The notes beneath the pieces were generated by a model. That model had not been told where the DNA came from. It ran no database searches and saw only the letters and a list, made by a program, of their open reading frames with translations. Positions 21,884 to 33,488 of a stretch of DNA of 64,000 nt are shown here, one piece after another (within the stretch, counting starts at the first letter, position 1; every line of letters begins with the position of its first letter). Position numbers and translations under genes: made by a program. Location of the stretch: contig OZ023185.1 of the NCBI GenBank assembly GCA_963995505.1, forward strand, positions 20,099,691 through 20,163,690, in the 5' to 3' direction. The DNA is from Hypericum androsaemum. Taxonomy: Eukaryota > Streptophyta > Magnoliopsida > Malpighiales > Hypericaceae.

Positions 21884-22943
21884 TCAGTTTCCAAACAATC
21901 GAGCTATTAGACAACTCTTTAACTCTTCATCTTCTGGGGATAAATGCTGTTTTGAAATCAAAGCAGTCAACATGATTTTATCCAACTCCTTATTCTTCCT
22001 GGCCTCCCTTTTTTCCTCCAGTTGTTGTTGCATCTCCAATGTCTTCATCAAAATTTCATTTTCATTATCTCTGGTTATTCTCATCTCACGAAGTTCTGCT
22101 GCAACATCATTAGATGCTTTACCTTTACCTTTTCCTTTTCCTTTTTTTGGCAGCATCTCTTCCCATAGGGCGGGAAAGTGTTGCAGACCTGGTGATTGGA
22201 TCTTCTGAGTTAGATGGGATTGAATAATCTCCTTCTTCGGTATTCTTTGACCTCTTCGAGCTCCCAGCACTTTCTATTTCCTCCTCCTCGTTCTGCGGAG
22301 GAAAATTTGTTGCAGCGCGATCTCCTTCTTCAATTTGCCATTTGGGAGATTTACACATAACTTCATTAAAAACAACAAGGTCAGTAAATTTTTTTCCACC
22401 TTTTTTTTCATAAAGTGCTTGAGCTTCGGCCTCAACATCTGCCTCGCTCATGCCGCTCCGTTTCTTTTTCAGTGCTTCTCGGTAGACACCGACCCATCTT
22501 GCTGCATTTTCATTTAGTCGTTTATAACGACCTTTTATTGCTGGCACATTTCTTGCATGGATCTCTTCCGGTTTTTCTGCTTGAGCTTCATGGTACAAAT
22601 CACTCACTCGGGACTATAGCGAGGCACTCTTCTGATTTTTTCCAATAACACTATCTTCGCTACAGAAGATGTAAGCTGACATTAGGGCAATGTCTTCTTT
22701 GACACCCCAATTAATTAGTGCAGGCTTTTTAGTTTTAACCTGGCTAGCTCCATCGAAGGATAAGTGTTGTGGAATATTTTGGGGGGGTTGGTGTTGGAAC
22801 AATGGCATTTGGGAAGGATTTGGCGAAAATTGAGAGGTATAAAATGGTGGAGAGTTGGAATACTCTCCAGAATTTAGATAAGATGAAGGATTATAAGATC
22901 CGAATGAGTGATAATTTGAAAAATTAGGATCATTTGGATCCAT
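21884..22943 (-). pseudogene. Harbinger accessory protein (Myb/trihelix-like ORF1), disrupted
   Basis: From ATG 22943 the protein starts with a Ser/Tyr/Pro/Asn-rich leader, then INWGVKEDIALMSAYI and the partner-type DNA-binding segment RNVPAIKGRYKRLNENAARW. It continues with GKKFTDLVVFNEVM and, after a frame change, a Lys-rich part and a coiled coil (EILMKTLEMQQQLEEKRE) to the stop at 21884. Plant PIF/Pong-like elements carry such a protein beside the transposase; it binds the ends and helps import the transposase. A TAG at 22614-22616 replaces the tryptophan expected in the trihelix (QKSASL-stop-SRVSDLYHE). The frame shifts within the GGAAAA-rich hexamer run at about 22125-22150. The element probably cannot move without help in trans. 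Confidence 0.85.
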
Positions 22944-23348
22944 AATAGAAATAATATAATAGAGACAATTTATAAGAAGAGATTATGTAGTGAAAGAAGA
23001 GAGAATTTTAGATGGTATATGAAAATATGTTAACATTGGACTCTATTTATAGAGATACAAAATTTAATAATTTTTAAATTATTTTTTAAATTTATTACTA
23101 AAGATAAGCTAACCACAAAAATCTTATCAGAATAAATCTATTTTTACGAATAATATTATGCCAAGTGGAAATAACTAGATAGTTAGATTATTGAAAAAAA
23201 AAAAATAAACCAACCAATCTGCTCGGGAGCGGGATTGGCTGGCCAATCCGCTCGGCCGAGCGGGATTGGCTTGTAATCAATTTTTTTTTTTTTAATAATA
23301 AAATAATAGCCGAGCACTCGGCGCTCGGCATTGCTGTGGATGGTCTTA

Positions 23349-24839
23349 GAATTGGGAATGAGCCATTATTTATTTTCCCCTTTGTCACCTTTATTATTAT
23401 TTTTTTGAATATTGTGTTACTTTACCCTCGTCAGTCCTTTTTCCTCTTCTGGGATCTCCCGTCCCTTTTTAGGTATTTTCCCTCCAAATCTCGGCGCCCT
23501 GGGCCCATGTCCCTCGTGATCTTGAGGCGGGCCCCGCAGTTTATCGTGACGTGGCCTAATCAGGGAGGGATTATTTAACGTGGGCCTAACTGTGTGTTGG
23601 TGTTACCCAAGACTTATATAAACTAATAATAAATTTATTCTAATTTAATAAAATCTCAAATTTTAATTGTTTATCCGAAAAATTTAATCATCTTTCAAAC
23701 GTGATAATGAATTCAAACTTAAATTAATTAACTCGTTAGACTATGTTTAAACGTGATATTGTTGGGCGAGCAGACGGACGACAGGAATCTTGTTGGGCGG
23801 TTTAGGTGAGGAGGCGCTCGGTCTTGTCCCCTGGGATGATGGTATCACTATCACCTCATTGGTTCACGGCTTTTAAGTTGTTTTGACTTTTTTCTCTTTG
23901 GGTCAGAAATTGGGTTCCAATAAAGATTTGTACCAAGAATTTCATGCTCTAACGGTCTAATCTGTTTCTAATCTAAATCAATACAATGTACCACGCCCTT
24001 TTTTAGATAAAAATCTTACTACATTATTTGTTACTTTTGTCTTCATGAAATGGAATTTAGATCGGACCAATCTGAAATAACTTTCCCCTTGTTTACCAAA
24101 CCAATCTGGCCCAACATTTTTTTTGGCAGTGACCAACTACGGTACGGAGAAGTTGAACCAGGGGCAGAAAGGTGACCTCGGGCTGTTTTATACCAAGGTG
24201 GTGAAATATTTGCTCAATTATAAACGGGCATGAGATTATATGAGACAAAAGCAAGATTTAGTTGTTTGTATCAAAAAGAAAATGGCCAAATGAACTCGAG
24301 AATTTTGCCACTTTTCAAAAATCTTAAACAACTTGAACTTATATTAGTCAGTCATTCTGAATATTAGTGTAACAACAAGAAAAAAGAAAATGGTGAATCG
24401 TTTGACCCATCTTGTGCCTCTGTTTATTAGGCCTAAGGTTCACTGGCTCGGTCCATAGTCACGACTAACAACCCAGCCCGGATGTACACAGAACATGTTC
24501 TGATCAACAACAAATTACAGCCCAAATCTGATTTCATTGGAGAAAATCAGAAATTTGGCTTAGCTAAAAGATAATCTCATGGTGTTAACAATTAACAGTT
24601 CCCAGACTAATGCAGAGGAGGAACAAGTTGTAGACAGAGGCCTCCACGTCGACATTCGATTCGAATTACAAAGTTCAGTTCCTGTGTGTAGTGTGCGGGG
24701 AACTGGAGGTTGGAACTTCTCTGTTTACATTGAAGTTAGTTGCTAATGTACAGCAGTAAGTAGTCACCTAGTGCAATGACATTCCACTTTGAGATCAAAG
24801 GAGAGCTCGCCGACGACGACGACGGAGAATTATGCGGGA
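23349..24839. other. Intergenic and WNK 3' flank
   Basis: No gene is supported; ORFs here (for example 23336-23578) resemble nothing. The part next to 24840 should be the WNK 3' UTR. Confidence 0.45.
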
Positions 24840-27717
24840 TCAAACGTCTATGGCGTCGACTGGGAGCGAAGTAGCCCTCTGAAGGGAGTGAGGGAGCAAA
24901 GCTCCTCCGTAGAAGTTCTTCGCTGTGCACATCTCATGAGGGCCGTGACTTCCGTTCGCTTCAGGACTTCCGACCATCTGGCCAGCTGAACCTGCACATG
25001 TAATCTCTGTGTTGGTGTAAGAAAATGAAGTAACTTGCTCTCCATCGGCATGGCGACTGTTGTCTCTGTTTGATCTCGGCAAAAGAAAAGGCAATATCGC
25101 TCCATTCTCTCTCTTGTTCTCAGCATTGTCTGGACACGGGTTCAGGTTCGAGGATTTCGATTCCCCCATCAATTGTTGGTCCCTGAGCTGACTCAACTGC
25201 ATCTGATACTTGGCTTTCAGCCATCTGAGTTCTTGCCTGATCTCGTTCTCGTAATCATCCCAATGCGAACACTTTGCTGAAAGCGTTGATGAGATAGAAC
25301 TTCTTGCATTGGACTTGTGGAGGCTGTCCATGGTTATCATTTTCTCTTCCTTATCAGCAACTACCTCGCCTTCAGAATCGTCGCCTTCATCGTCGCAGTG
25401 AATATCTCCCGTGCCCTCCAAGCTTGATTCAGAATCTTCTGGCCCTCCGACCTGGTACGTGATCTCTTCGAAACGGCTGTGGACGTGAGAGCAACCAGGT
25501 CTAGAACCGCGAATAACTTGCACATTTTGTGCAGCTGGACTATCTGTTGCTGCATAGTCCAGTGGACAACCTTGCGAAGAGCAGTTGTCACAGAATTCGG
25601 CACGAGACTGGTGCAAACTATCCCCAGCAACATGTCCTCCCCTCCACTCTGGGACCAAGGTTGCAACTTCACCGTCGATCATGTCAGCTATCTTACACGC
25701 GTCTTGGTTAGTTAGTTCAAGCTCGGACACCATTTCAGCCGCGACACTAATAGCAGAGTCAATCTCAATGTCAAAGGGGAAATAGATGTTCCGAACGCGA
25801 CCTGCATAGAAAAAATCAAGTTCAACCGATGGCTAGCTTCCCACTATAAGTAAAACCCAACAGGGATTATGCAACTCCACTGACCTTCTTTGTCAACAAT
25901 TCTGATTCTTAAGAAGATGCCGCTGTCTTCTCGTTGCCCTTTGATCGAGATGTTAAGATTGGCTGAGTGCTCGTCCACTTCGCAGGCAAATAGATCAATT
26001 TCACTTCTCTGCAACTCAACATTATGGCATTCGAGCACAGGATCGTCGCAGTAGATGAAACCAAGCTCGGGTTGTCTGATAAGAGGTCCTACTCCGTTAG
26101 CGTCTTCGAGGTAGCTTAAAGGAACCAAATCGGATGCAAGATCATCAACTTGGAGAAAAGGGTCCATCAGAAGCTCCCAGGCAGAAAGCCTGTTGGATAC
26201 AGTAGCTAGACATTTCTCAACAAATTGCCGGACTTCAGGGTCCTTAACTTTGTACAAAGCTGCCGGTTTCTTACCCTGTACAAAAACTGGTTGTCAAACC
26301 TAGGCAGGAGATTAAATAATTCAATCTAACCAGACAATGTAACCGAGTTCCAAGTCCTTACAGATACAACTTTCTTGTATATCTGAGCAGGATGAGTGCA
26401 TTCACTATACGGATATTCGAAGGTGACCATCTCCAAGACACACATTCCAAAAGAATATATGTCAACTAGTTCATTGTACTCCTCTTGATACACCTCTGGA
26501 GCCATGAACTCCGGTGTTCCTAAGGACAAGAAAGAGCAAACATTATGGCAATCACTATGCTCTCTAGTAGGAGCACCAAGTTCGAACACTGATAGGAGTG
26601 AAGCTTCAACTGACCGACACAGCGAGCAGCATGCGATTTCCGAAGGATTGCAGCAAGGCCAAGATCACCAATCTTGACTTCCCCTTGGTTGCCATTCACG
26701 AAGATGTTATCGCACTTCAGATCTCTGTGGATTATAGGAGGGTTATGGCTGTGGAGGTAGAGAAGTCCCTTCAATATCTGCCTACACCAATGCTTCACAG
26801 CTCTAATACTCACTCTCCTGTGCTTAAGCCGGTACCTACTCGAAAGCATCAGGTAGAAAAGCATCAGCATTCACCCATCGAAAATACGAAAATTTCGAAA
26901 AACCCGGTTATCATTTAGCACAAGATAATTGCCATAGTATGTGAGATGCTCACTGTCTTAGAGTACCAGAGGTGAACATCTCAGTGACAAAATTGATGTT
27001 CCTATTACCAATGTCAACCCAGGAACTGTAGAACTTCATGATGTTCTCATGATTCAGTGTCTTTAGCAGGTGAATCTCACAGTACAGCCTCTCAAGATCT
27101 TCAGGACTCTGCAGGAAATCATAAAGCTTCACCTGATTCCATGCTACCTCAATCCCTTCATACTCATCAAAGGCCTTGTACCTGCAGAAATCCCCAAACA
27201 CCCACATCCCAGCAAGTGAGAAAGAATCAAAACCCATCTCACATTAAGAATCATTCTCACCGGCAAGCACTTAGATCGAGTGGTTAGGGAGTTGTTGTAG
27301 CTTAACTAGGTATCGAATTCGATTCATTAGAAACGCAACAGTATTAAACACTTGTTGGGAGAATTTCACCAACTTTCAAATAACTAACCGGCTCGAACGT
27401 GGATTAGTAGACCCAGTAGATCGAATGGCAGATGGTGTAAACAAGAAAAAAAACAATCATTCTCATAGAACATCATGAGTAGAAGAAGTCCATACACTGT
27501 CTTTGAAGCTCCCTTGCCAAGAATTTCATTGTACTGCACAAAGAGAGATCCCACATCAAGTTAAGACCAGACAAACAAACAACAATTCTGACATTCACCA
27601 AACAAAAAACAGAAAACAACTTCAGGGTGAGTTAAATGTTACTCTTCCATATCTGCCAGTAGGATCGACTTCAACAAAACCAGATGAATCAAGCTCTTCT
27701 TCTTCAACCTCTGGCAT
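24840..27717 (-). CDS. WNK: WNK (with-no-lysine) protein kinase, seven exons
   Basis: Exons 27717-27643, 27533-27496, 27181-26954, 26835-26615, 26519-26362, 26275-25885 and 25801-24840 join in phase with canonical borders to 690 residues. The cytosolic Ser/Thr kinase domain (about residues 20-285) carries the WNK signature. The usual beta-3 lysine is replaced (EVAWNQVKL) and the lysine sits in the glycine loop (GKGASKTVY). [17 protein letters not shown] in place of DFG, and [10 protein letters not shown] are intact. An OSR1/WNK-type C-terminal domain ([20 protein letters not shown] and [10 protein letters not shown]) follows. The tail has a coiled coil ([19 protein letters not shown]) and the family ending SLPVDAIDV. 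Plant WNKs act in ion homeostasis, flowering time and osmotic signalling. ATG 27717 is chosen because it opens directly into [13 protein letters not shown] as in homologues. Neighbouring genes point to the Arabidopsis WNK2 lineage. Confidence 0.93.
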
Positions 27718-29199
27718 CTCCTTGTACTTATCTATTAGCCAACAATGTTTCAGCAAGTACCCAGAAAAAAGGTGAAGGAAGCTAAGAAGAAAGTTAGTTG
27801 CACTCCATTATTTTGCACTAAAGACACAGACAGACACAAAAAAGTAGCTAGCTTTTATATTTCATTTTATCTTCCGGCCAAAAGCTCATTACTTTATGGG
27901 AGGAAGGACATATGCCGTACGAGCAATCCATAGATATTTTTCAAAACCGAATATTTATTAGATCGACAGTAATTACCAGTATTTGTCGAGTTTTAACAAT
28001 TGAGTTCGAAAATAGTGAGATGGGATTCGAGATATTTAATTAAATTAGAAAAAAAATTTCGGCTATTAAAATAAAAAATTCGAAAGGAAACCAGAAAAGA
28101 AAAGAAAGCCACCTTGGGTTGTCCATCAACCGGACAAAGATTAAAATTACCAACTACACATAGCCAACGAGGCAAGATAGAGATATAGCGCGGAAGCATT
28201 TAGGAAGCTGACAAAATGACCTCTTTTTTCTATTATTTTCCTTTCTTCCTTTTCATGTCCTTTACTTTGTAATGTACATCTTCTCATCACGAGACCAGTA
28301 CTTATATGAACGGGTGTCCTCTTTGCGAATGTTTTAGTTTAATTAAATTTTAAATTCGTGTCTTTTGAAATATATGGATGATAATTATTTGTTGAATTTT
28401 TTTTAAAATCTTTCGAAAATCTCACATCACAATTCAAATGTGAATGCTAATAAATTGGAATATTTACATGGTATAAAACAAAATAAAAAATGTACACCAC
28501 ACCACGAGCTGTAACCTAGAACTGACACTGCAGGATAGAGACACCCACTTAATGCATGGACCAACCCACCACCAATTTTTTTGGGTTAAAAATTGAACAA
28601 AAATTTGTAATTTTGTGAATATCGACAAAGTTATTTGTGGATGGATTTGACTCAAAAATTCTTGATTAAGATAAAATATTTTGTTTACTAGTTGACCTAA
28701 TTTTTTGGTTGAGATTTTTTTTTATATCACCAGGTATCTGGATGTCTAATTACGCTGACTTATCTAATTTCGAACCAGAAAAATTCTTGAAAGATGACTA
28801 AATTATTTTGACAAATATTTAACGTTGATGTATTCTCATTTACTGGAGCTCGAAATATCTTATTCCAAGATTTTGTATCAACCGGAATATTTTCCAACAT
28901 AATCATGTCCCTCTTTTTAGTGGTGCCCATTTGGCTTTCCATCAAAATTACGTACATGCTAAATTCCTTATATTATATGCGAGATTCTCTCACAATTGCT
29001 TATGTGCGAAATTCCTTAAGTTCACGTTTTCTTATAAAACCTTATGCAAAACTCAAAATACAGCATCTCTTTCAATTATTCGGGGGACACATTATTCTTA
29101 TCCAACTCGAGTTACATTGGCATACCTTAAAAGAATTATATTTTCGGCATCGAGGGCACAAAAGGTAGGTCGATCAAAATCCCTAATTTTTAATGCCCA
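27718..29199. other. WNK 5' flank and intergenic
   Basis: The first part is presumably the WNK leader and promoter. Nothing else is supported; short ORFs at 28464-28655 and 28905-29203 resemble no family. Confidence 0.45.
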
Positions 29200-29208
29200 A
29201 TAATTTTG

Positions 29209-29587
29209 GGGAGCGAATTTGGTCCTGGAAGGCCAAATCTAACCAGGATCGTCCTGGACGATTCAATGGTTGATTTAGTTATGATTCAATGGTTCACTTA
29301 ATTATGATTCAATGGTCTACCTAGTTATGATTCAATGGTGTGTTTTTTCCCGTCCCGGATAAATCGAAGTCCGTCCCAGTTACGATTCAATAGTTTACTC
29401 AGTTACGATTCAATGGTTTACTCAGTTACGATTCAATAGTTTATCCAGTTATGTTTCAATGGTTGTGGGCTTTTTTTATTTTGCACCCCCGTATTTTTAC
29501 ATTTTTGTAAAATAGTTCCCGCGTGTCCTTCAATAAAAATCTTCTAACACCGTGCTAGATTTGGCCTCCAGGACCAAATCCGGTCCC
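29209..29587. mobile_element. Short MULE-type MITE with internal minisatellite
   Basis: Termini GGGAGCGAATTTGGTCCTGG (29209) and, inverted, GGGACCGGATTTGGTCCTGG (from 29587) continue as AGGCCAAATCTA. The exact 9-bp duplication ATAATTTTG is at 29200-29208 and 29588-29596. The interior is mostly a tandem array built on GTTATGATTCAATGGTTTA. The element has no coding capacity. Confidence 0.9.
29256..29463. repeat. Tandem array of about 22-bp units inside the MITE
   Basis: Eight or so variants of GTTAYGATTCAATRGTTTA, broken in the middle by about 40 bp of unrelated sequence (TTTTTTCCCGTCCCGG). Confidence 0.85.
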
Positions 29588-29596
29588 ATAATTTTG

Positions 29597-30007
29597 CATT
29601 GTCCTGCTATAAACAATTTTATATAAGTGACGGTCAACTAGTTTCGCTTACCAACGACTTTGACATGGGCGCATGGAGAAAAGAGGTTGCAGTTTACGAA
29701 AATTTTTACAATGATCATTCTATAATAAGACTTATTATTTAATGGTTTGAAATTTTATTAAATGATAATTTCATTGCAGTTTCTACAAGTGGGTTTTTTC
29801 TCTTCTAAATTTTGTTGATAGATTAAATATTCAATTATTACTATTATTTGGTATAAAAAACTACTATAAAGTTATTGTTCAATTTACCGTCTACGAGTTA
29901 TCAAACTGGGCCAATCAAGAAACAGAACATGCCCTCTGAAGGCGACACATGGCAGAGAGAGTGCTGAAAGAGTTTTACGGACTCCAATAACGCCATTAAT
30001 ATTTGTA
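29597..30007. other. Intergenic, nothing recognised
   Basis: AT-rich sequence between two DNA transposons without supported genes or repeats. Confidence 0.5.
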
Positions 30008-30015
30008 CTCACGAG

Positions 30016-30892
30016 CAAGGTTTTTAAATACGCGGTTCGACCGGTCGGACTGTGATTCAATAAGAAGGGTGTACCGGGTTTGCTCGTTGAAACGCCAACC
30101 TTACGAACCGCCCAAAATTTGGTCAGACCCGGCGGTTCGTACGGAAAACCGACCCGGAAATTTCGGGTTCGTAAAGTTTTTTGCTTAAAACTTGAAAATT
30201 AAACCAAAATTTTCCAACTCAGAACATCGAGGAAAATATGATCGAAACTCTTACCCCCAAATCGTGGGAAAAAAACCCCAAGACCCACGAAATCGTGATT
30301 GTCTTCTCCGATCTCAGACCCCAAAATCCCAAAAACACAAATTCACCACCGAGGAAACCATGCAGGAAGCCCGATTCCTCCCAATATTTTCCAATTTCTC
30401 TAACCCTAAACTCAGAAATCAAAAAGGGGATTGGGAGAAGAAGTTGGGGTTTGGGTGGTTGAAGTGGAGGAGAAGAGAAGAGAGATTAGGTGGAGAAGAA
30501 AATTAGAATGGAAGAGGAGAGGGAGCTGTGGAGCCATGGAAAAAATAAGAGTGGGGAAGATGAGGAGAGTGGAAAGACGGGGGGGGGGGGGGGGGAAGAC
30601 GGGGGGATTGAAGGGTGGTTTTTTTAGAATTAAAATGAATGCTTGTTTAAATTAGAAGGGAAATAAGTTTATATATATTATTAATAGTGGACCTTATTTC
30701 TCCATGTTGGGCCGGAGACTTTTAACCAAACAAGTAATGGTGGGCCTTATTAATATTGGTGGCACTTCTAAAAAATTAATATATAAGTAAAAAAATTACC
30801 CGGTCCGACTGGCAGTTCAACCGGTCGGACCGTTCGACCCGGAGTTCGGCCCAAAATCCGGGTCGATCTCCGGTTCGTATTTGAAAACCTTG
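30016..30892. mobile_element. Non-autonomous hAT element
   Basis: Terminal repeats CAAGGTTTTTAAATACG (30016) and, inverted, CAAGGTTTTCAAATACG (from 30892) are of hAT type. The exact 8-bp duplication CTCACGAG lies at 30008-30015 and 30893-30900. Sub-terminal sequence contains many GGTTCG/CGACCGG/CCGGTCGGAC motifs in both orientations, like clustered transposase-binding sites. No transposase is present; the small ORFs at 30192-30655 are purine-rich and unrecognised. A 17-G run is at 30579-30595. Confidence 0.92.
30579..30595. repeat. G homopolymer
   Basis: Seventeen consecutive G inside the hAT element; length is unreliable in sequencing. Confidence 0.85.
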
Positions 30893-31137
30893 CTCACGAG
30901 TCATAACGGAAATATAATATTGTGGCTTTTGACGCTTGATTCATTTCCAATTGGCTAGGGAATTGTTGTGGTTTCGGATTCCTCAAAAAAAAAAAAAGAT
31001 CGTCAATCAACCTTCAAAAAAAATTCGTCAGTCGTTTTTTTATTATCTATTTAATTGTTTTTGGGTCGTGCAGGGGACAAGGATAGTGTGATTTGATACT
31101 TGTTAAAAAAATAGGTAAAAGTACATTTTAGTACCTT

Positions 31138-32137
31138 GCAAGCCAAATTTTTTATTACAATGTGTGAATTAGATTTACAAGGACTAGTAAGCCCCAGTTT
31201 TTTATTACAATATGAACAGTTTTGGTCTTGAATTTTTTTTGATACTATTCTATTTTCTTTTTCTATTTGATTTTGGGAGTTCGATCATAAAATTTCTTTC
31301 TGCATTTCTGGGATATGAGTGTGTGGCTTGTTCTAATGAATCCTATTGATAATATAGAGAAGGGGTCTATCATCTTGCTAGAGATGGTTTTTCATCTGTA
31401 AAATATATGGAGCACAGAATAGAGGAAATAGATTAGGAAGTTTTACAACTATGATTTATACTTAATATTCAGATCTCGTAACCAAACTTGAAAAAAAAGG
31501 TTTAGTTTAAAGAGAAGAAAGAGTTAGAGGGTGGAAATAGAAAGGTTTTATTTCTGTCAAACTCCTTGGCTATCTTTCCTTTTTTTCTGATATTTTTGCG
31601 TCATCAACTAAGATAGAGCGCATTTTTAAGTTTCAACCAACTAATCACTTCTATGAAACTATGGTCTTTTATGACCAAATATGCACTCCCAAAATCACTT
31701 GTTGTATAATTTATTATCAACAACGAAATCGAGTTGGAGAAAAATGATAAGAAAAATATATTGAAACATTAATTTGGAAGAGATGCTGGAAGCAGCAGTT
31801 CATTTTGGTCATGGTATTAAAAAATAGAATCCGCGAATGGCACCTTATATCTCTGCAATGTGTAAAGGTATTCATATTACAATTCTTACTAGGATTGCTT
31901 TTTATTTCGTGAAACAAAATAAGAAAAAGGTTTTGTCCAGCTAGATTTTACGAAGTCGTTCCATTAAGGTATGAATTTTTTCTAAAATTACTTGTAGACC
32001 AATTATATAAAATGCTAATACCACCAAAATATCGCCACCAAACCTAGTTCAATTCGAACAGGTACTCACCATCTATTTTTATTATTTTACTATTTGACAA
32101 CATGAAAAAATCAAAAGCTCTGCCGGCCCTTCCATCC
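31138..32137. other. Insertion in the MULE arm, at least partly nuclear plastid DNA (NUPT)
   Basis: This block is absent from the opposite arm of the element. Its middle is the start of plastid rps2 (separate entry), and the sequence upstream of it (about 31250-31740) has the AT-rich look of a plastid spacer. I cannot fix the exact plastid borders by eye. Confidence 0.6.
31744..31914 (+). pseudogene. rps2: Plastid rps2 5' fragment in the nucleus
   Basis: The reading MIRKIY-stop-NINLEEMLEAAVHFGHG continues [18 protein letters not shown]. This corresponds codon by codon to the start of chloroplast ribosomal protein S2, with a TGG-to-TGA type stop, an AAATAG disruption and loss of similarity near LTRI. 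Only about 55 of roughly 236 codons are present. It is a decayed organelle insertion and not a gene; a plastid segment that passed through the mitochondrion is an alternative route. Confidence 0.82.
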
Positions 32138-33095
32138 CTTGGTCACTTTGGTTGTTTTTTCCGGACATGTCTCGGTCTCGGGCAGCCCGGGTAGGTGTCC
32201 GGCCATTTGGCAATCCACGTTGGCTCTACATCACCTAAAATGACGTCGTTTGGCGTCCTACATGGACATCCCAATTTATAAGCCATTGCTGACGTACCAT
32301 ATGGCAAATTAACAAATAGTCCCAATTTTGTTAGTACATAAGTGGGAGTCGATGAGAAGCACCACGGATGAGGTGCTCAAGCTCAAGAAAGAGTTCAACG
32401 ACGACCCCTGGAAGAGTTCGGACCGCTCCCTCGAGTTAAGGTTGGTCGTCGTCTCCAACACACGCGGCTGGCCTGCTCCCTCAACGTCTCCTGGCCCTGG
32501 CAACTGCAGCAGAGCTGACACCCCAGACCCCCGACACAATGCATTGATACCAAGCCCCGCAACAACACTGGTTCAGATGTCGTCCCAGTCGAAGAATATT
32601 GTCACTGACAACTTGCCTTCAACATTTGTAATGGCTTGTACGATTTTGGAATTTTGCTATATGAATGAGTTGAATGTCCATTTACCCATTAATTTAATTT
32701 CTAGATGAATGAGTTGCTTGGTCTGAGAAGAAAGGGGAAGGGAGGTGGAAGAAGAAGATTAATTTTTTATTTTTTTATTTGGTACCTGAGGACGACTAGG
32801 AGAGGCTTTTTAAATATATTTCAACTTTTGAGACTATTTATTAATTTGTCACATGACACATCAGCAATAGCTTATAAATTGGGATGTCCATGTAGGACGA
32901 CAAACGACGTCGTTTTGGGTGATGTGGAGCCAGCGTGGATTGCCAAATGACCGGGCACCTACCCGGGCTGCCCAGGACCGAGACATGTCCGGAAAAAAAA
33001 CCACAGTGATCAAATATGAAACTTTAAACCACATACCCTACACTTGAAGTACGTCAAACTATAGGGTACTGAAATGTACTTTTACCAAAAAATTA

Positions 33096-33474
33096 TTTAT
33101 ATCTTAATTTTATATGGGACGGCAAAAAGACGGTACATGTATGATACGGTATGATGCGACATATATTTGAAAAAATGAATAAAACAATTAAACATAAATT
33201 CGAATAATGTGATACAAGGCACATTTTTATTCTTTTATTTTTTTAAAAAAAATATATGCATGCGTATAATATGTATATAATTCGCGAATTAACAACCTAA
33301 GATTCCTAGCAAATTGTGTGTAGGGTCCAAACCAATAAACAAACATTTATTTTCCGATTTAGGAAAACCGTGGATAAGATATTGGATATATGATGGATTA
33401 ATATCTTTTTTTGTGGCAGGTATAGACTCCAAATGGCAGAAATATCCTGGTAGATGTTTTGGTTCTCAATTAAC
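33096..33474. other. Intergenic, nothing recognised
   Basis: AT-rich sequence between the MULE and the LINE target duplication. The ORF 33314-33610 crosses the LINE border and is not a gene. Confidence 0.45.
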
Positions 33475-33488
33475 TAAAGAAACAAAAA

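Larger units (their letters stand above)
19486..23345 (-). mobile_element. PIF/Harbinger DNA transposon
   Basis: The left end GACTACCCACATCAGCAA (19486) and the right end on the minus strand GACCATCCACAGCAATG (from 23345) are imperfect terminal inverted repeats. TTA flanks both sides (19483-19485, 23346-23348), the superfamily's target site. The element carries the two expected genes, both on the minus strand: a DDE transposase (19860-21197) and an upstream accessory DNA-binding protein (21884-22943). A minisatellite lies between them. Size, about 3.9 kb, is normal. It is inserted about 200 bp upstream of the PHD-GNAT start codon. Confidence 0.93.
31114..33086. mobile_element. Mutator-like element interrupted by plastid DNA
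   Basis: Termini GGTAAAAGTACATTTTAGTA (31114) and, inverted, GGTAAAAGTACATTTCAGTA (from 33086). Flanking 9-mers AAAAAAATA (31105-31113) and AAAAAATTA (33087-33095) match at 8 of 9. The right arm is continuous for about 250 bp. The left arm breaks off at about 31137 and resumes at about 32138 (GGTCACTTTGGTTG..., CCGGACATGTCTCGG, ACATGGACATCCCAATTTATA). The 1-kb gap contains plastid-like sequence. The loop (32340-32700) has GC-rich coding-like sequence (VLKLKKEFNDDPWKSS) that may be a captured gene piece I cannot identify. Confidence 0.82.

Noticed and set aside
29256..29463. CRISPR-like regular repeats
   Set aside because: Units are adjacent without unique spacers, in a plant MITE.
32328..32708. 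126-aa ORF inside the MULE as a gene
   Set aside because: Coding-like at the start (VLKLKKEFNDDPW) but no family recognised, and it lies between MULE arms; at most a captured fragment.
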